Shown here: positions 1 to 9,308 of the stretch, piece after piece
How positions within the stretch are numbered: position 1 is the first letter of the stretch
Layout of the letters: each line of letters opens with the position of its first letter
Assembly: GCF_025751495.1 (NCBI RefSeq)
Contig: NZ_JAOWKZ010000002.1
Location: forward strand, 912,001 to 976,000
DNA: 64,000 nt
Direction of reading: 5' to 3'
Origin: Albidovulum litorale
GTDB taxonomy: Bacteria > Pseudomonadota > Alphaproteobacteria > Rhodobacterales > Rhodobacteraceae
Notes under the pieces: model-generated
The model's database searches: none
What the model saw: only the letters and a program-made list of their open reading frames with translations
Told to the model about the DNA's origin: nothing
Program-made: the position numbers and the translations under genes

Positions 1-1513
1 GAAAGGCGCGACCGCGCTTGGCGCGATGGCCGCCACCGGGCTTGCCCTGCCGCGTCCGGCATTCGCCGCCGGCGGCACGCTGAAGACCCGCACCTATGCC
101 GACATCCGCTCCATGGACCCGGCCTTCAGCCAGGGTGTGGTGGATGAAGAGATTCACGCCGCGATCTACAACAAGCTGATCCAGTACAAGCCGGGCCGCG
201 AATGGGGATGGCAGCTTGACGCCGCCACGATGGTCGAACAGGTGGACGACACCCATATCAACTTCGCGCTGCGGGACGATATCGGGTTTACGAACGGCTT
301 TGGCGCAATGACCGCCGAAGACGTGAAATTCTCGTTCGAGCGCATCATCGACGACGCGCTGGAATCCACCAACAAGCCCGACTGGGGCCCCTTGGACCAC
401 GTTGAAGTTACGGGCGAACGCACCGGCACCATCGTGCTGAAGAACGCGTTCCAGCCGCTCTGGTCGATCACGCTGCCCTATATCGCGGGCAATATCGTGT
501 CGAAGGCCGCTTTCGAAAGCGTCGGCGGCAAGATCGACACCCAGCCGGTCGCGACCTCGGGTCCCTACCTGCATGCCGGCTGGGAGCCGAAGCAGAAGAC
601 CACGCTGAAGCGCAACCCGGACTGGAAGGGCGAAGCGCCCGTCTATGACGAGATTCAGATCTACCACATTGACGATGAAAAGGCCGCCGAGATCGCGTTC
701 GAGGCCGGTGAGATCGACTTCACGCGCGTCAGCCTCGACTCCGTCGAACGCCTGAAATCCTCGCCCATCGACGGCGCGACGCTCGATGAATACCCGTCGC
801 TCTACTATGTCTGGGTCGGCATGAACCTCGACAACCCGAAGATGGCGAACCTGAAACTCCGTCAGGCGATCCAGTATGCCATCGACGTGCCCTCGATCAT
901 GGCGGGCGCCTATTTCGGCGCGGCCGAGCCGTCGACCGGCATCATCGCGCCGGGTCTGCCGGGCCACCGCGAAGCCTCGCTGACGGGTACCGCTGCTGAT
1001 CTGGAGAAGGCGCAGGCTCTGATGGCGGAATCGGGCGAAACCAACGTCTCGCTGACCATCAGCGTCCTGAACAAATCCGCGAACGTCACGGCGGCGCAGA
1101 TCATTCAGGCCAACCTCGCCGCTATCGGCATCACCCTGGACATCAGCCTGCACGAAGGCGCGACGTTCTGGGAACTGGGCAACGACGAGAACGTCGAACT
1201 GGTGCTGAACCGCTATTCGATGACGCCGGACCCGTACTACGCGACCTCGTGGTTCATCACTGAACAGGCAGGCATCTGGAACTGGGAGCGGTTCAAGAAC
1301 GAAGAGTTCGACGAACTGCACCTTGCCGCCCAGTCGGAAGGCGATCAGGCCAAGCGCGCGGCGATGTATGCCCGCGCCCAGGACCTGATGGAAGAAAGCG
1401 GCGCCTACAAGTTCATCACTCATGAATCGACGCCGGTCATCTATCGCAACGGCGTCGTCCCGGCGCTGCGGCCGGATGGATTGCCGCTCTACCGCTACTT
1501 CGGCGCGGTATAA
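1..1513 (+). CDS. Dpp/Opp-type ABC transporter substrate-binding protein (5' end outside window)
   Basis: Periplasmic solute-binding protein of the family 5 (peptide/nickel) group. It captures a peptide-like solute and delivers it to the two permeases encoded just downstream. The frame is already open at base 2 and reads KGATALGAMAATG before an Ala-rich stretch ending PAFAAGG. This looks like the hydrophobic core of a Tat-type signal peptide, so the true start lies left of the window and the ATG at 26 is internal. About 503 codons are visible, normal for the family. The mature part has typical features: an early RTYADIRSMDPAF segment and a DDTHINFALRDD segment before the variable lobe. It is the first gene of a seven-gene operon. 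The substrate cannot be read from sequence; the downstream amidohydrolase and dipeptidase suggest a small peptide or amide. Confidence 0.9.
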   Translation, partial: KGATALGAMAATGLALPRPAFAAGGTLKTRTYADIRSMDPAFSQGVVDEEIHAAIYNKLIQYKPGREWGWQLDAATMVEQVDDTHINFALRDDIGFTNGFGAMTAEDVKFSFERIIDDALESTNKPDWGPLDHVEVTGERTGTIVLKNAFQPLWSITLPYIAGNIVSKAAFESVGGKIDTQPVATSGPYLHAGWEPKQKTTLKRNPDWKGEAPVYDEIQIYHIDDEKAAEIAFEAGEIDFTRVSLDSVERLKSSPIDGATLDEYPSLYYVWVGMNLDNPKMANLKLRQAIQYAIDVPSIMAGAYFGAAEPSTGIIAPGLPGHREASLTGTAADLEKAQALMAESGETNVSLTISVLNKSANVTAAQIIQANLAAIGITLDISLHEGATFWELGNDENVELVLNRYSMTPDPYYATSWFITEQAGIWNWERFKNEEFDELHLAAQSEGDQAKRAAMYARAQDLMEESGAYKFITHESTPVIYRNGVVPALRPDGLPLYRYFGAV

Positions 1514-1532
1514 CACCTCCCTGCGGACGGAG

Positions 1533-1556
1533 GGGGCGTGGGTTCGCCCGCGCCCC
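1533..1556 (+). other. Intercistronic stem-loop with UUCG tetraloop
   Basis: A 10-bp stem (1533-1542 with 1547-1556, one G-U pair) closed by TTCG, starting 20 bases after the binding-protein stop. No T-run follows, so it is probably not a full terminator. Hairpins here commonly protect the binding-protein mRNA or partly attenuate permease expression. The structure is seen in the sequence; the role is inferred. Confidence 0.6.
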
Positions 1557-1597
1557 TTCCACCCTTCAGGAATCGGCTGTCTCGCGGGGAGGAGATC

Positions 1598-2542
1598 ATG
1601 CTGAACTACATTATCAGGCGCCTCGGATTGGCGGCGGTGATCACCGTGCTGGCCGTGACGCTTCTGTTTCTGATCATCCACATGATCCCGGGCGATCCGG
1701 TTTCGACCATGCTCGGTCCCAAGGCCACGCCCGAGATGCGGGCGGCGCTTGAGAGCCGGATGGGGCTCGACAAACCGTTGCCTGTCCAGATCGGTCTTTT
1801 CTTTCTGAACATGCTGCGCGGCGATCTGGGGATGGATGTGTTTTCGAACCGTCCGGTGACGACAATCGTATTCGGCCAGATTCCTTACACGCTGACGCTG
1901 ATCTTCGTTTCGATCCTCTGGTCGGCGGTGCTGGGCATCGCGCTCGGCTGCTACTCGGCGGTCAACCGCAATTCGCTGGGCGACCGGCTGACCGGCGTCC
2001 TGTCGGTATCGGTCATCGCCGTGCCCGCCTTCGTCGTGTCGCTTTACTCGCTGCTGCTCTTCGCGGTGAAACTGCAATGGTTCCCGGCCATCGGCGCGGG
2101 GGAGCCCGGCGGTTTTGGCGATCAGCTTCACCACCTCGTCCTGCCCAGTCTTGCCATCGGCCTCAGCTGGGTCGGCTATATCGCGCGGCTTGTCCGTGCC
2201 TCTATGCTGGAGGTGATGGGCGAAGGCCACATCCGTACCGCCCGCGCCTTCGGCCTGCTGGAGCGGCGGATCACCTTCGGCTATGCGCTGCGGCTTGCCA
2301 TCCTGCCCACAGTCACCGTGATCGGCGTCGGCATGGGCTTCCTGCTGTCTGCCGCCGTTTTCACCGAGATCGTCTTTTCCCGCCCCGGACTTGGCAAGCT
2401 GGTGATCGACAGTATCACCACCCGCAATTACCCGGTGGTGATGGGATCGGTGCTTTTCTCCACCCTCATCTTCGTGGCCTCCACGACGCTAGCAGACATC
2501 GTCAATGCCATCCTCGACCCGCGTATCCGGGCCGGGAAATAG
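1598..2542 (+). CDS. ABC transporter permease, DppB/OppB type
   Basis: Inner-membrane permease of a peptide-type ABC importer, 314 residues, the usual DppB length. The start at 1598 is preferred because a strong GGGGAGGAG lies just upstream and the protein then begins MLNYIIRRLG, the normal DppB N-terminus; an in-frame start at 1538 would add an unlikely Pro/Arg-rich leader. There are about six hydrophobic segments, the HMIPGDPV motif after the first membrane helix, and the C-terminal BPD_transp_1 region with the ATPase-contact loop near residues 215-235 (RTARAFGL). It pairs with the DppC-type permease 12 bases downstream. Confidence 0.92.
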   Translation: MLNYIIRRLGLAAVITVLAVTLLFLIIHMIPGDPVSTMLGPKATPEMRAALESRMGLDKPLPVQIGLFFLNMLRGDLGMDVFSNRPVTTIVFGQIPYTLTLIFVSILWSAVLGIALGCYSAVNRNSLGDRLTGVLSVSVIAVPAFVVSLYSLLLFAVKLQWFPAIGAGEPGGFGDQLHHLVLPSLAIGLSWVGYIARLVRASMLEVMGEGHIRTARAFGLLERRITFGYALRLAILPTVTVIGVGMGFLLSAAVFTEIVFSRPGLGKLVIDSITTRNYPVVMGSVLFSTLIFVASTTLADIVNAILDPRIRAGK

Positions 2543-2554
2543 GGGGCCGGGATC

Positions 2555-3439
2555 ATGACAGACACAGCCGTATCATTGCCGAAGCCCCGTTCCGAACTGG
2601 GCGAGATCTTTCATCACCTCGTTCGTGACCCGTTGGGTCTTGCCGGGCTGATTATCGTGACGCTGATCGTCGCGTCCGCGCTCTTCGCGCCATGGATCGC
2701 ACCTTATGACCCGATCGCGATGAACATTCCCGATCGGCTTCAAAGCCCGAACCTTACCCATCTTATGGGCACCGATCAGATCGGCCGCGACACGTTCAGC
2801 CGCGTCATCTGGGGCGGGCGCGTGGCCCTTCAGGTCGCCCTGCCTACAATCGCGGGGGCCATCGCCATCGGCCTGATCCTTGGCATGATCGCGGGCTACG
2901 GGCCCAAATGGCTGGACAACCTGATCGTGCTCTTTTTCGATACGGTCCGGTCCTTCCCGACCGTCATGTTCGCGTTGGCGGTTGTCGCGCTGGTGGGGCC
3001 GAGCCTGAATACCGTGATCCTTGTTATCATGGTCACATCGATCCCGACCTATGGCCGCGTGGTGCGCACGCTGACGCAGTCGCTAAAGGAAGCCGAGTTC
3101 ATCACCGCCGAGAAATCGCTGGGCGCTTCCACCGCACGGATCATGACGATCCACATCGTTCCGAACGTGCTCGGGCCCCTCGCGGTCCTGGCTGCGATGG
3201 ACATCCCGACGGTCGTCGGGCTTGAGGCAGGCCTGAGCTTCCTCGGTATGGGGGTAAAACCGCCCACGCCGTCCTGGGGTTCGCTCTTGAATGACGGCTA
3301 TTCGCTCATCCGCAACACGCCATGGCTGATTGTCGCCGGGGGCATTCCGCTGATCCTGACGACGCTGGGTTTCACCTTCCTTGGTGAGGCGTTGCGCGAC
3401 GTGGTCGATCCGAAGCTTCGTGGCAAGGGGGGCAAGTGA
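2555..3439 (+). CDS. ABC transporter permease, DppC/OppC type
   Basis: Second inner-membrane permease, 294 residues. A short cytoplasmic N-terminus (VRDPLGLAGL) precedes the first helix. The DppC hallmark LMGTDQIGRD near residues 70-80 and the coupling segment around EAEFITAEKSLGAS are present, as is the conserved end GEALRDVVDPKLRGK. It forms the membrane channel with the preceding permease. Its stop codon overlaps the start of the first ATPase gene by one base, indicating translational coupling. Confidence 0.92.
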   Translation: MTDTAVSLPKPRSELGEIFHHLVRDPLGLAGLIIVTLIVASALFAPWIAPYDPIAMNIPDRLQSPNLTHLMGTDQIGRDTFSRVIWGGRVALQVALPTIAGAIAIGLILGMIAGYGPKWLDNLIVLFFDTVRSFPTVMFALAVVALVGPSLNTVILVIMVTSIPTYGRVVRTLTQSLKEAEFITAEKSLGASTARIMTIHIVPNVLGPLAVLAAMDIPTVVGLEAGLSFLGMGVKPPTPSWGSLLNDGYSLIRNTPWLIVAGGIPLILTTLGFTFLGEALRDVVDPKLRGKGGK

Positions 3440-4410
3440 TGGCCGTTCTCGACATCCGTGACCTATCGGTCAGCTATGCCACCCCGCGCGGCGCGCTGAA
3501 GGCCCTGCGCAATGTCTCGATGACGATCCCCGAGGGCAAGATCGTTGGCATCGTCGGTGAAAGCGGCTGCGGCAAGTCCACGCTGATTTCCTCGATCATC
3601 CGGCTGATGGCCCCGAACGCAAAGGTCGGTTCGGGCGAGGTGCGGTTCAAGGGCGAAAACCTTCTCAGCCGGTCCGAGGCCGGGATGCGCGCCCTGCGCG
3701 GGACCGAGATTTCCATGGTCTTTCAAGATCCGATGCAGACCCACAACCCGGTTCTGACCGTGGGCCGGCAGATGGTGGACATCCAGTATCGCGACAAGTT
3801 GTCAAAGGCGGACAAGCTGAAACGCGCGGCCGAGATGCTGGCGCTTGTCGGCATTCCCGACCCGGAGGCACGGCTGAACCAGTATCCGTTCGAGTTTTCC
3901 GGCGGCATGCGCCAGCGCATCGCGATTGCCATGGCGCTGATGGCGAAACCGTCGCTCTTGATCGCGGATGAACCCACGACCGCGCTCGACGCCACGCTGG
4001 AAGTGCAGATCATCAAGCGGCTGCGGGAATTGCAGGATGAGATCGGCTGTTCGATCCTCTTCATCTCGCACCATCTCGGCGTCATTGCCGAGCTTTGTGA
4101 CGAGGTGGTGGTGATGTATGCGGGCGAGGTGGTGGAAAGCGGCAGCGTCCGCGACGTCTTTCACAATCCCGCGCATCCCTACACCCGCGCTTTGCTGGAA
4201 TGCGACCCCGGACATATCAAGGTCAGGACCCGCAACCTGCCGACGATCCCCGGCAATATCCCCGACCTTGTCAGCCTGCCGAAGGGGTGCATCTTCGCCG
4301 AGCGCTGCGACAAGCGCCATGACGCATGTGTAACGCGGCCCGCGATGGGAACCGCCAGCCCCGGCCATCATGCCGCCTGCCACCTTATTGCAGAAAGGGT
4401 GACCGCATGA
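3439..4410 (+). CDS. Peptide ABC transporter ATP-binding protein, DppD/OppD type
   Basis: Cytoplasmic ATPase driving the importer, 323 residues. Walker A is GESGCGKST, the ABC signature is SGGMRQR, Walker B is LLIADEP, and the H-loop lies in FISHHLG. The C-terminal oligopeptide_HPY extension carries the cysteines of GCIFAERCDKRHDAC, which bind an Fe-S cluster in some relatives. The upstream TGA shares its last base with this ATG; a GTG at 3436 is an alternative one codon earlier. The gene overlaps the next ATPase by 4 bases. Confidence 0.93.
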   Translation: MAVLDIRDLSVSYATPRGALKALRNVSMTIPEGKIVGIVGESGCGKSTLISSIIRLMAPNAKVGSGEVRFKGENLLSRSEAGMRALRGTEISMVFQDPMQTHNPVLTVGRQMVDIQYRDKLSKADKLKRAAEMLALVGIPDPEARLNQYPFEFSGGMRQRIAIAMALMAKPSLLIADEPTTALDATLEVQIIKRLRELQDEIGCSILFISHHLGVIAELCDEVVVMYAGEVVESGSVRDVFHNPAHPYTRALLECDPGHIKVRTRNLPTIPGNIPDLVSLPKGCIFAERCDKRHDACVTRPAMGTASPGHHAACHLIAERVTA

Positions 4411-5393
4411 GCGCGCTGCTTCAGATCCGTGACGTCTTCGTCCGCTTCCGCCTCCGCGGTGGTGTTTTTTCCTCCGCCGGAACCATAGACGCGGTGTCAG
4501 GTGTCAGCCTCGACATAGAAGAGGGCAAGACCTATGGCATCGTCGGCGAAAGCGGGTCGGGCAAGACCACTTTGGCCCGGGCTGTCGCGGGGCTTCACCA
4601 TGCCTCCGAAGGCTCGATCCTCTATCGCGGGCAGGAACTCGTCGACCTGCCGGAGGCAGAGTTCCGCAAGCTGCGCCGCGAAATCGTGATGATGTTTCAG
4701 GACCCGATCGGATCGCTGTCGCCCCGCCTGACGATCAAGTCTCTGATCACCGAACCCTTCCGCATTCAGGGCATGGGCGACCGCGACCTTGAGGCAGAGG
4801 CGAAGCGCCTGCTGACCATGGTCGGCCTGCCGCCGGAATTCGCGGCGCGCTACCCCTATCAGATTTCCGGCGGTCAGGCCCGCCGGGTGGGTGTTGCGCG
4901 GGCACTGGCGCTCGATCCGAAACTGCTGATCGCCGACGAACCCACTGCCGGGCTCGACGTGTCGATTCAGGGTGAGATGCTGAACCTTCTGGCGCGTCTT
5001 CAGGATGAACTCGGCCTGGCCATAATGATCATCACCCACAACCTGAATGTCGTGCGCCACATCACCGACAAGGTCGGAATCATGTATCTGGGCAAGCTGG
5101 TGGAGGAAGGCCCAACCGAAGAGGTGTTTGCCCGCCCGCAGCACCCCTACACGCTGGCCCTGCTGGCCGCGAACCCCGAGCCTGATCCCGACGCGCAACT
5201 GATGCGGGTGGAATTGCAGGGCGAACCGCCCTCGATCCTGCGTCGCCCGAAGGGCTGCGAATTCCACACCCGCTGCCCCTTCGTGCAGCCGCGTTGTTCC
5301 ATAGAGATGCCCGTGTGGACGGCGCGGGCTATGGGTGCCCATCGCTGCCATTTCCCGGAAATCTGGGTCCAGGAAGAAACCGCCGCGTCATGA
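4407..5393 (+). CDS. Peptide ABC transporter ATP-binding protein, DppF/OppF type
   Basis: Second ATPase of the heterodimeric pair, 328 residues. Walker A is GESGSGKTT and Walker B LLIADEP. The signature reads SGGQARR, slightly off the usual SGGQRQR. The C-terminal HPY region contains CEFHTRCPFVQPRC. The ATGA overlap with dppD at 4407-4410 fixes the start; a longer reading from 4326 would lie inside dppD. The ATGA overlap with the following hydrolase gene places transporter and enzymes on one mRNA. Confidence 0.93.
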   Translation: MSALLQIRDVFVRFRLRGGVFSSAGTIDAVSGVSLDIEEGKTYGIVGESGSGKTTLARAVAGLHHASEGSILYRGQELVDLPEAEFRKLRREIVMMFQDPIGSLSPRLTIKSLITEPFRIQGMGDRDLEAEAKRLLTMVGLPPEFAARYPYQISGGQARRVGVARALALDPKLLIADEPTAGLDVSIQGEMLNLLARLQDELGLAIMIITHNLNVVRHITDKVGIMYLGKLVEEGPTEEVFARPQHPYTLALLAANPEPDPDAQLMRVELQGEPPSILRRPKGCEFHTRCPFVQPRCSIEMPVWTARAMGAHRCHFPEIWVQEETAAS

Positions 5394-7027
5394 GTGCCAC
5401 GATCTTCACCAATGGAACGATCCTGACGCTGGACGATGCCAATTCCACGCCCAAAGCGGTTGGGATCGACGGAGAGCGGATCGTTGCGGTCGGACACCTG
5501 CACGATGTCCGTGCAGCCCTGCCCGGGGCGGATGAGGTGGACCTTGCAGGCCGCACCCTCATCCCAGCCTTCATCGACCCGCATGGGCACTTCCCGGACT
5601 CGGCCTTTGTCACGCTCCTGCGGGCCGATCTTGCATCGCCCCCGCGCGGGGAGTGTCGATCTCTCGCTGATGTCTTCGCGCGGCTCAGCGCCAAGGCCGC
5701 CCAGACCCCGAAAGGCGAATGGGTCATGGGCGCAGCTTTGGACGAGACATTGCTGGCTGAAGGCCGCATGCCAACCCGCGATGAGCTGGACGCAGTTTCG
5801 CGGGACCATCCGGTGTGGGTCATTCACACATCGGGCCACTGCGGTGTCGCGAATTCGATGGCTCTGGCGCATCAAGGGATCAGCGAAGGCACGCCCGACC
5901 CGGCAGGCGGACGGTTCCTGCGCGATACGGCAGGCCGTCTGACCGGTGGCATAGAGGGCCTGAGCGCGATGGGCGAGATGGGGGATACCCATTTCCTGAT
6001 CAACCAACAAAGTTTTCGACGCAGCTTCGATGCCGCCCGCGAGGAGTACCTCGCCCACGGTGTCGCGCTCGCGCAAAACTCTTGGACAGCCCTGCCACTT
6101 CTGGAGCTGTTCGCCGATGTGGCAAGTCAGGGAGATCCCGGCATCGACCTCGTTCTGTTGCCGGTCGCGGAGATAGAGCCGGGTTTTTCAACCTCGAACC
6201 TCTGCCGCAACTGGCCGGGCGCCAACATATCGCTTGGCCCCCGCAAGTTGCTGACCGACGGCTCGTTCCTGATGCGTACGGCCTGGCTGACCAAACCCTA
6301 CCATACCGGGGCGCCCGGCAAGGTGCCCGACAAAGGCCTCGCCTATATGGAGCGCGACACGCTGTTCGCCGAGGTTCGGAAGCTCCACGACATGGGCTAT
6401 CAGATCCACACCCATTGCAACGGCGATGCAGCGTCGGACATGTATCTCGATGCGATCGAGGCGGCTTTGGCAACCAATCCGCGCGCCGATCACCGCCATA
6501 CAATCATCCACGGGCAGGTGATGCGCGAAGACCAACTTGAGCGCTGCGCCGAACTCGGCGTGACGGTCAGCTTCTTCCCCGCCCATGTCTGGTATTGGGG
6601 CGACCAGCACTATTCCGAATTGCTCGGACCGGAGCGGTCGCAGAATATCTCGCCCACAGGCTGGGCCGAAAAGGCCGGTGTGCGTTTTACCATCCACAAC
6701 GACGCCTCGGTCACGCCCACCCGACCGCTCCACCTGATCCATACGACGGTAAACCGTGTGACGCATGGTGGCCGCACACTGGGCGAGGAACAGAAGATCA
6801 GCGCCCTTTCGGCGCTGCGCGCCCACACGATCGACGCGGCCTGGCAGGTCTTTCAGGAAGATGAGCGTGGCTCTATCGAACCCGGCAAACTCGCTGACCT
6901 CGTCATACTGGACGCCAGCCCCCTTGACCGACCCGACAGGATCGACACGATCAGAGTGGAACAGACCTGGCGCCGGGGCGCGCGGGTCTATCAGGTAGAA
7001 AACAAGAAGGTCGGAGCACTGGTGTGA
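5390..7027 (+). CDS. Amidohydrolase family protein (YtcJ-like, amidohydrolase 3)
   Basis: Metal-dependent hydrolase with a TIM-barrel core, 545 residues, typical of the YtcJ/amidohydrolase_3 group acting on C-N bonds in amides or cyclic amides. Visible ligands include the HxH pair in FIDPHGHFPD near residue 65, a histidine in HTHCNGDAA, the HTIIHGQVM segment, and a late Asp in HNDASVTPT. The N-terminal beta-sandwich starts TIFTNGTILTLDD and is completed by the C-terminal IEPGKLADLVILD segment. No signal peptide is visible, so it should be cytoplasmic and act on the imported solute. The start is set by the ATGA overlap at 5390. The substrate is unknown. Confidence 0.85.
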   Translation: MSATIFTNGTILTLDDANSTPKAVGIDGERIVAVGHLHDVRAALPGADEVDLAGRTLIPAFIDPHGHFPDSAFVTLLRADLASPPRGECRSLADVFARLSAKAAQTPKGEWVMGAALDETLLAEGRMPTRDELDAVSRDHPVWVIHTSGHCGVANSMALAHQGISEGTPDPAGGRFLRDTAGRLTGGIEGLSAMGEMGDTHFLINQQSFRRSFDAAREEYLAHGVALAQNSWTALPLLELFADVASQGDPGIDLVLLPVAEIEPGFSTSNLCRNWPGANISLGPRKLLTDGSFLMRTAWLTKPYHTGAPGKVPDKGLAYMERDTLFAEVRKLHDMGYQIHTHCNGDAASDMYLDAIEAALATNPRADHRHTIIHGQVMREDQLERCAELGVTVSFFPAHVWYWGDQHYSELLGPERSQNISPTGWAEKAGVRFTIHNDASVTPTRPLHLIHTTVNRVTHGGRTLGEEQKISALSALRAHTIDAAWQVFQEDERGSIEPGKLADLVILDASPLDRPDRIDTIRVEQTWRRGARVYQVENKKVGALV

Positions 7028-8454
7028 GTTACGCCATCTATATCGGCAAGAACCACTCGGCCACCGGCCATGCCTGGCTTGGCGGTTACGGCGACGAACC
7101 GTCCTCGCACTGGCTGGAAATCATTCCGGCAGCCGATCATGGCCCGGGCACGATGATTGAGGTGGGCGTGGGACCGGAGGCGGACATGCCGGGCCGACGC
7201 ACACAGATCCCGCAGGTCAAGCGCACGCTCAGGCATATGCGGGTCAGCTATTCTTACTATCTCGGCGTGCCGGCCCCCATCACCAATGGCGGGTTGAACG
7301 CAGCGGGCGTAGCCGTGCGCGATGTCTGGTCGACCTCGCGGGCCGAACTGATCGCGATGACGCCGAAAGACCAGACCGGCCTGAACTATTCAGACCTCGC
7401 GCGGATCGTCATGGAACGCGCCACATCGGCGCGTGAGGCGGTGGAGATTTGCGCCGCCCTCATCGCCGACCATGGCGAGGCGACATATGGTGGCAACTCG
7501 CACCTCTTCGCCGATGCCGATGAGGCCTGGGTGATGATCCAGTTCGCGGGGGGCAAGGGGCTCTGGGTGGCCGAACGGCTGGGTCCCGACAGCATCCGCG
7601 CCTCGCGTCCCGGCTACGTGCTGGAAGTGCCGGTGAATGAGCCGGATCCCCCCGATTTCCTCTGGTCGCCGAACTTCGTCAGCTTCGCCCGTGAGATGGG
7701 CTGGTATGACGACGGCGCCTTCAATGCCAACACGATCTATGGCGACAGCAAGGGCCGGTGGGAGGGTGTCCGGTGGATCGAGGCCGAAATGCAGGCCCGC
7801 GCCGCAAGACCCGAAAAGATCGACCTCGCTGATGTCATATGGGCGGTCAGGACCGAAAAGCTGACCGGCGACACCGCCGGTTACGGTCAGGTCGTACCCC
7901 TTTTGTCCCCGTCTGACCCGGCGCTTTACATGATGTGGCATGCCGCGACCGGCGCCATCGCCGCGCCTTTTGCCCCGGTCTTTCTCGGCCAATCCACTAT
8001 TCCCCCGGAATACGGCCCGCACCGTTATCTGACGACCGGCGAATCCCACCGTTTCATGGACCTCCGCAAGGCGGTCAGCGGCAATACCGACACTGTCTCG
8101 CTTGTCTCGCAGGCGCATGAGGCGCATCGCTCAGCGGTGCAGGAAGCCAAGCGGCTGATGTATCTGATGCAGCTACTCGGCCCCGAGGCGCTGGGCCGGG
8201 CCACCGGAGTATTCGAGGCGCATGAGGCACGCCTTGCCCGCCAGACCGCGGCGCATCTGCGCATTGCGGATGCGGCCGTTGCCGCCGGGCTGACCGACGA
8301 CATGATGGAGATCCTTGGTGCGTTTAGCACCGGCGCGCTTCTGGCGGGTTTGCGAGCCGTTGCAGGCCTTTCTGCGGGGTTCGAGGTGGAGCTTTCGGCG
8401 CGGGACCTGACCTGGAGCCCGGGCACGCCGGTAGCCTTCCCGCAGATCTGGTGA
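7024..8454 (+). CDS. C69 family dipeptidase-like Ntn-hydrolase
   Basis: A 476-residue protein of the peptidase C69 (PepD dipeptidase) family, which belongs to the N-terminal-nucleophile hydrolases. Family features are the N-terminal strand ending IGK, ITNGGLNAAGVAV, the GGNSHLFADADEAWVMIQ region and the W-rich middle. Characterised PepD enzymes use an N-terminal Cys (CTT..VGK); here the aligned segment reads MSYAIYIGK, so Ser2 occupies that place. Translation starts at GTG, in a GTGA overlap with the amidohydrolase. Last gene of the importer operon; it probably cleaves the imported peptide or its hydrolysis product. Activity is inferred. Confidence 0.8.
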   Translation: MSYAIYIGKNHSATGHAWLGGYGDEPSSHWLEIIPAADHGPGTMIEVGVGPEADMPGRRTQIPQVKRTLRHMRVSYSYYLGVPAPITNGGLNAAGVAVRDVWSTSRAELIAMTPKDQTGLNYSDLARIVMERATSAREAVEICAALIADHGEATYGGNSHLFADADEAWVMIQFAGGKGLWVAERLGPDSIRASRPGYVLEVPVNEPDPPDFLWSPNFVSFAREMGWYDDGAFNANTIYGDSKGRWEGVRWIEAEMQARAARPEKIDLADVIWAVRTEKLTGDTAGYGQVVPLLSPSDPALYMMWHAATGAIAAPFAPVFLGQSTIPPEYGPHRYLTTGESHRFMDLRKAVSGNTDTVSLVSQAHEAHRSAVQEAKRLMYLMQLLGPEALGRATGVFEAHEARLARQTAAHLRIADAAVAAGLTDDMMEILGAFSTGALLAGLRAVAGLSAGFEVELSARDLTWSPGTPVAFPQIW

Positions 8455-8535
8455 CCCGGCCCGCTCACGCAACTTTTGTTTGACCTGCCTCCCCATCCGC
8501 CCGACGGTGGGGACACGTCAGGCGTGGAGGGTGGT

Positions 8536-9168
8536 ATGGACGATGACGTCAAGGTTGTAATCGAAACGCGGGAAAACGGCCCGCTGGTCATCAAGGGGCT
8601 GGATGAACTCACGGGCCCCGACGGTCAACCGCTGGAGGTGAAGCCGGTCGTCGCGCTTTGTCGTTGTGGCGGCAGCAAGACCAAGCCCTTTTGCGATGGC
8701 AGTCACAAGACCAATGGGTTTCAAAGCTCGGGCGGCACGCCGTCCGGGGTGAACCGCATCCTGCGGTACGCAGGTCAGGAAGTGACGGTCACCTACAACC
8801 CGCTCATCTGTTCCCACGCCGCCGAATGCGGCCGCATCGCGCCCGAAGTCTTCAACCCAGCGCAGAAGCCATGGGTTCAACCTGACAAGGGCAGCCGCAA
8901 TGCGGTGGAATCGGTGATTGCCCATTGCCCCTCGGGTGCGCTGGCACTGGCGCTGGGCGATGCGGTCACCCATCTCGTCGCCGACCGGGCCCGGATTGAG
9001 GTCGCCCGCAATGGCCCCTACTACGTGCGCGAGGCCGACATTGCCGAACCCCATCCTGGCGAAGGCGCGTGCCGCCGCAAATACGTGCTTTGCCGTTGCG
9101 GCAAATCGGGTATCAAACCCTATTGCGACGGCAGCCACCGCGATCAGGGCTGGAAAAGCGGCGATTAA
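8536..9168 (+). CDS. CDGSH iron-sulfur domain protein with central Fer4_19 domain
   Basis: A 210-residue protein with two CDGSH modules flanking a small ferredoxin-like domain. Module 1 is CRCGGSKTKPFCDGSH near residues 40-55. The middle has NPLICSHAAECGR plus a late HCPS typical of the Fer4_19 (divergent 4Fe-4S mono-cluster) family. Module 2 is CRCGKSGIKPYCDGSH at the C-terminus. CDGSH domains bind redox-active 2Fe-2S clusters through three Cys and one His, all present in both copies. The start at 8536 follows a GGAGGG site. It stands alone 81 bases after the transporter operon and may be transcribed separately. Role likely redox or Fe-S cluster transfer. Confidence 0.85.
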   Translation: MDDDVKVVIETRENGPLVIKGLDELTGPDGQPLEVKPVVALCRCGGSKTKPFCDGSHKTNGFQSSGGTPSGVNRILRYAGQEVTVTYNPLICSHAAECGRIAPEVFNPAQKPWVQPDKGSRNAVESVIAHCPSGALALALGDAVTHLVADRARIEVARNGPYYVREADIAEPHPGEGACRRKYVLCRCGKSGIKPYCDGSHRDQGWKSGD

Positions 9169-9308
9169 GATGTCGGGCAATACATCCTGACTGACTGGAA
9201 CAGCTTTCGGCTAGCCGGATTGACTCCGTACGCGGCTGCAAGGGCTTTTCACCGGCGGGTCCTGCGGGCATAGTCACGTCCGCGGGACATTTGATCCGGG
9301 GGACGGAA

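Noticed and set aside
8491-8512. Terminator between the first importer operon and the CDGSH gene
   Set aside because: The CCCCA/TGGGG stem is short with a bulge and has no T-run.
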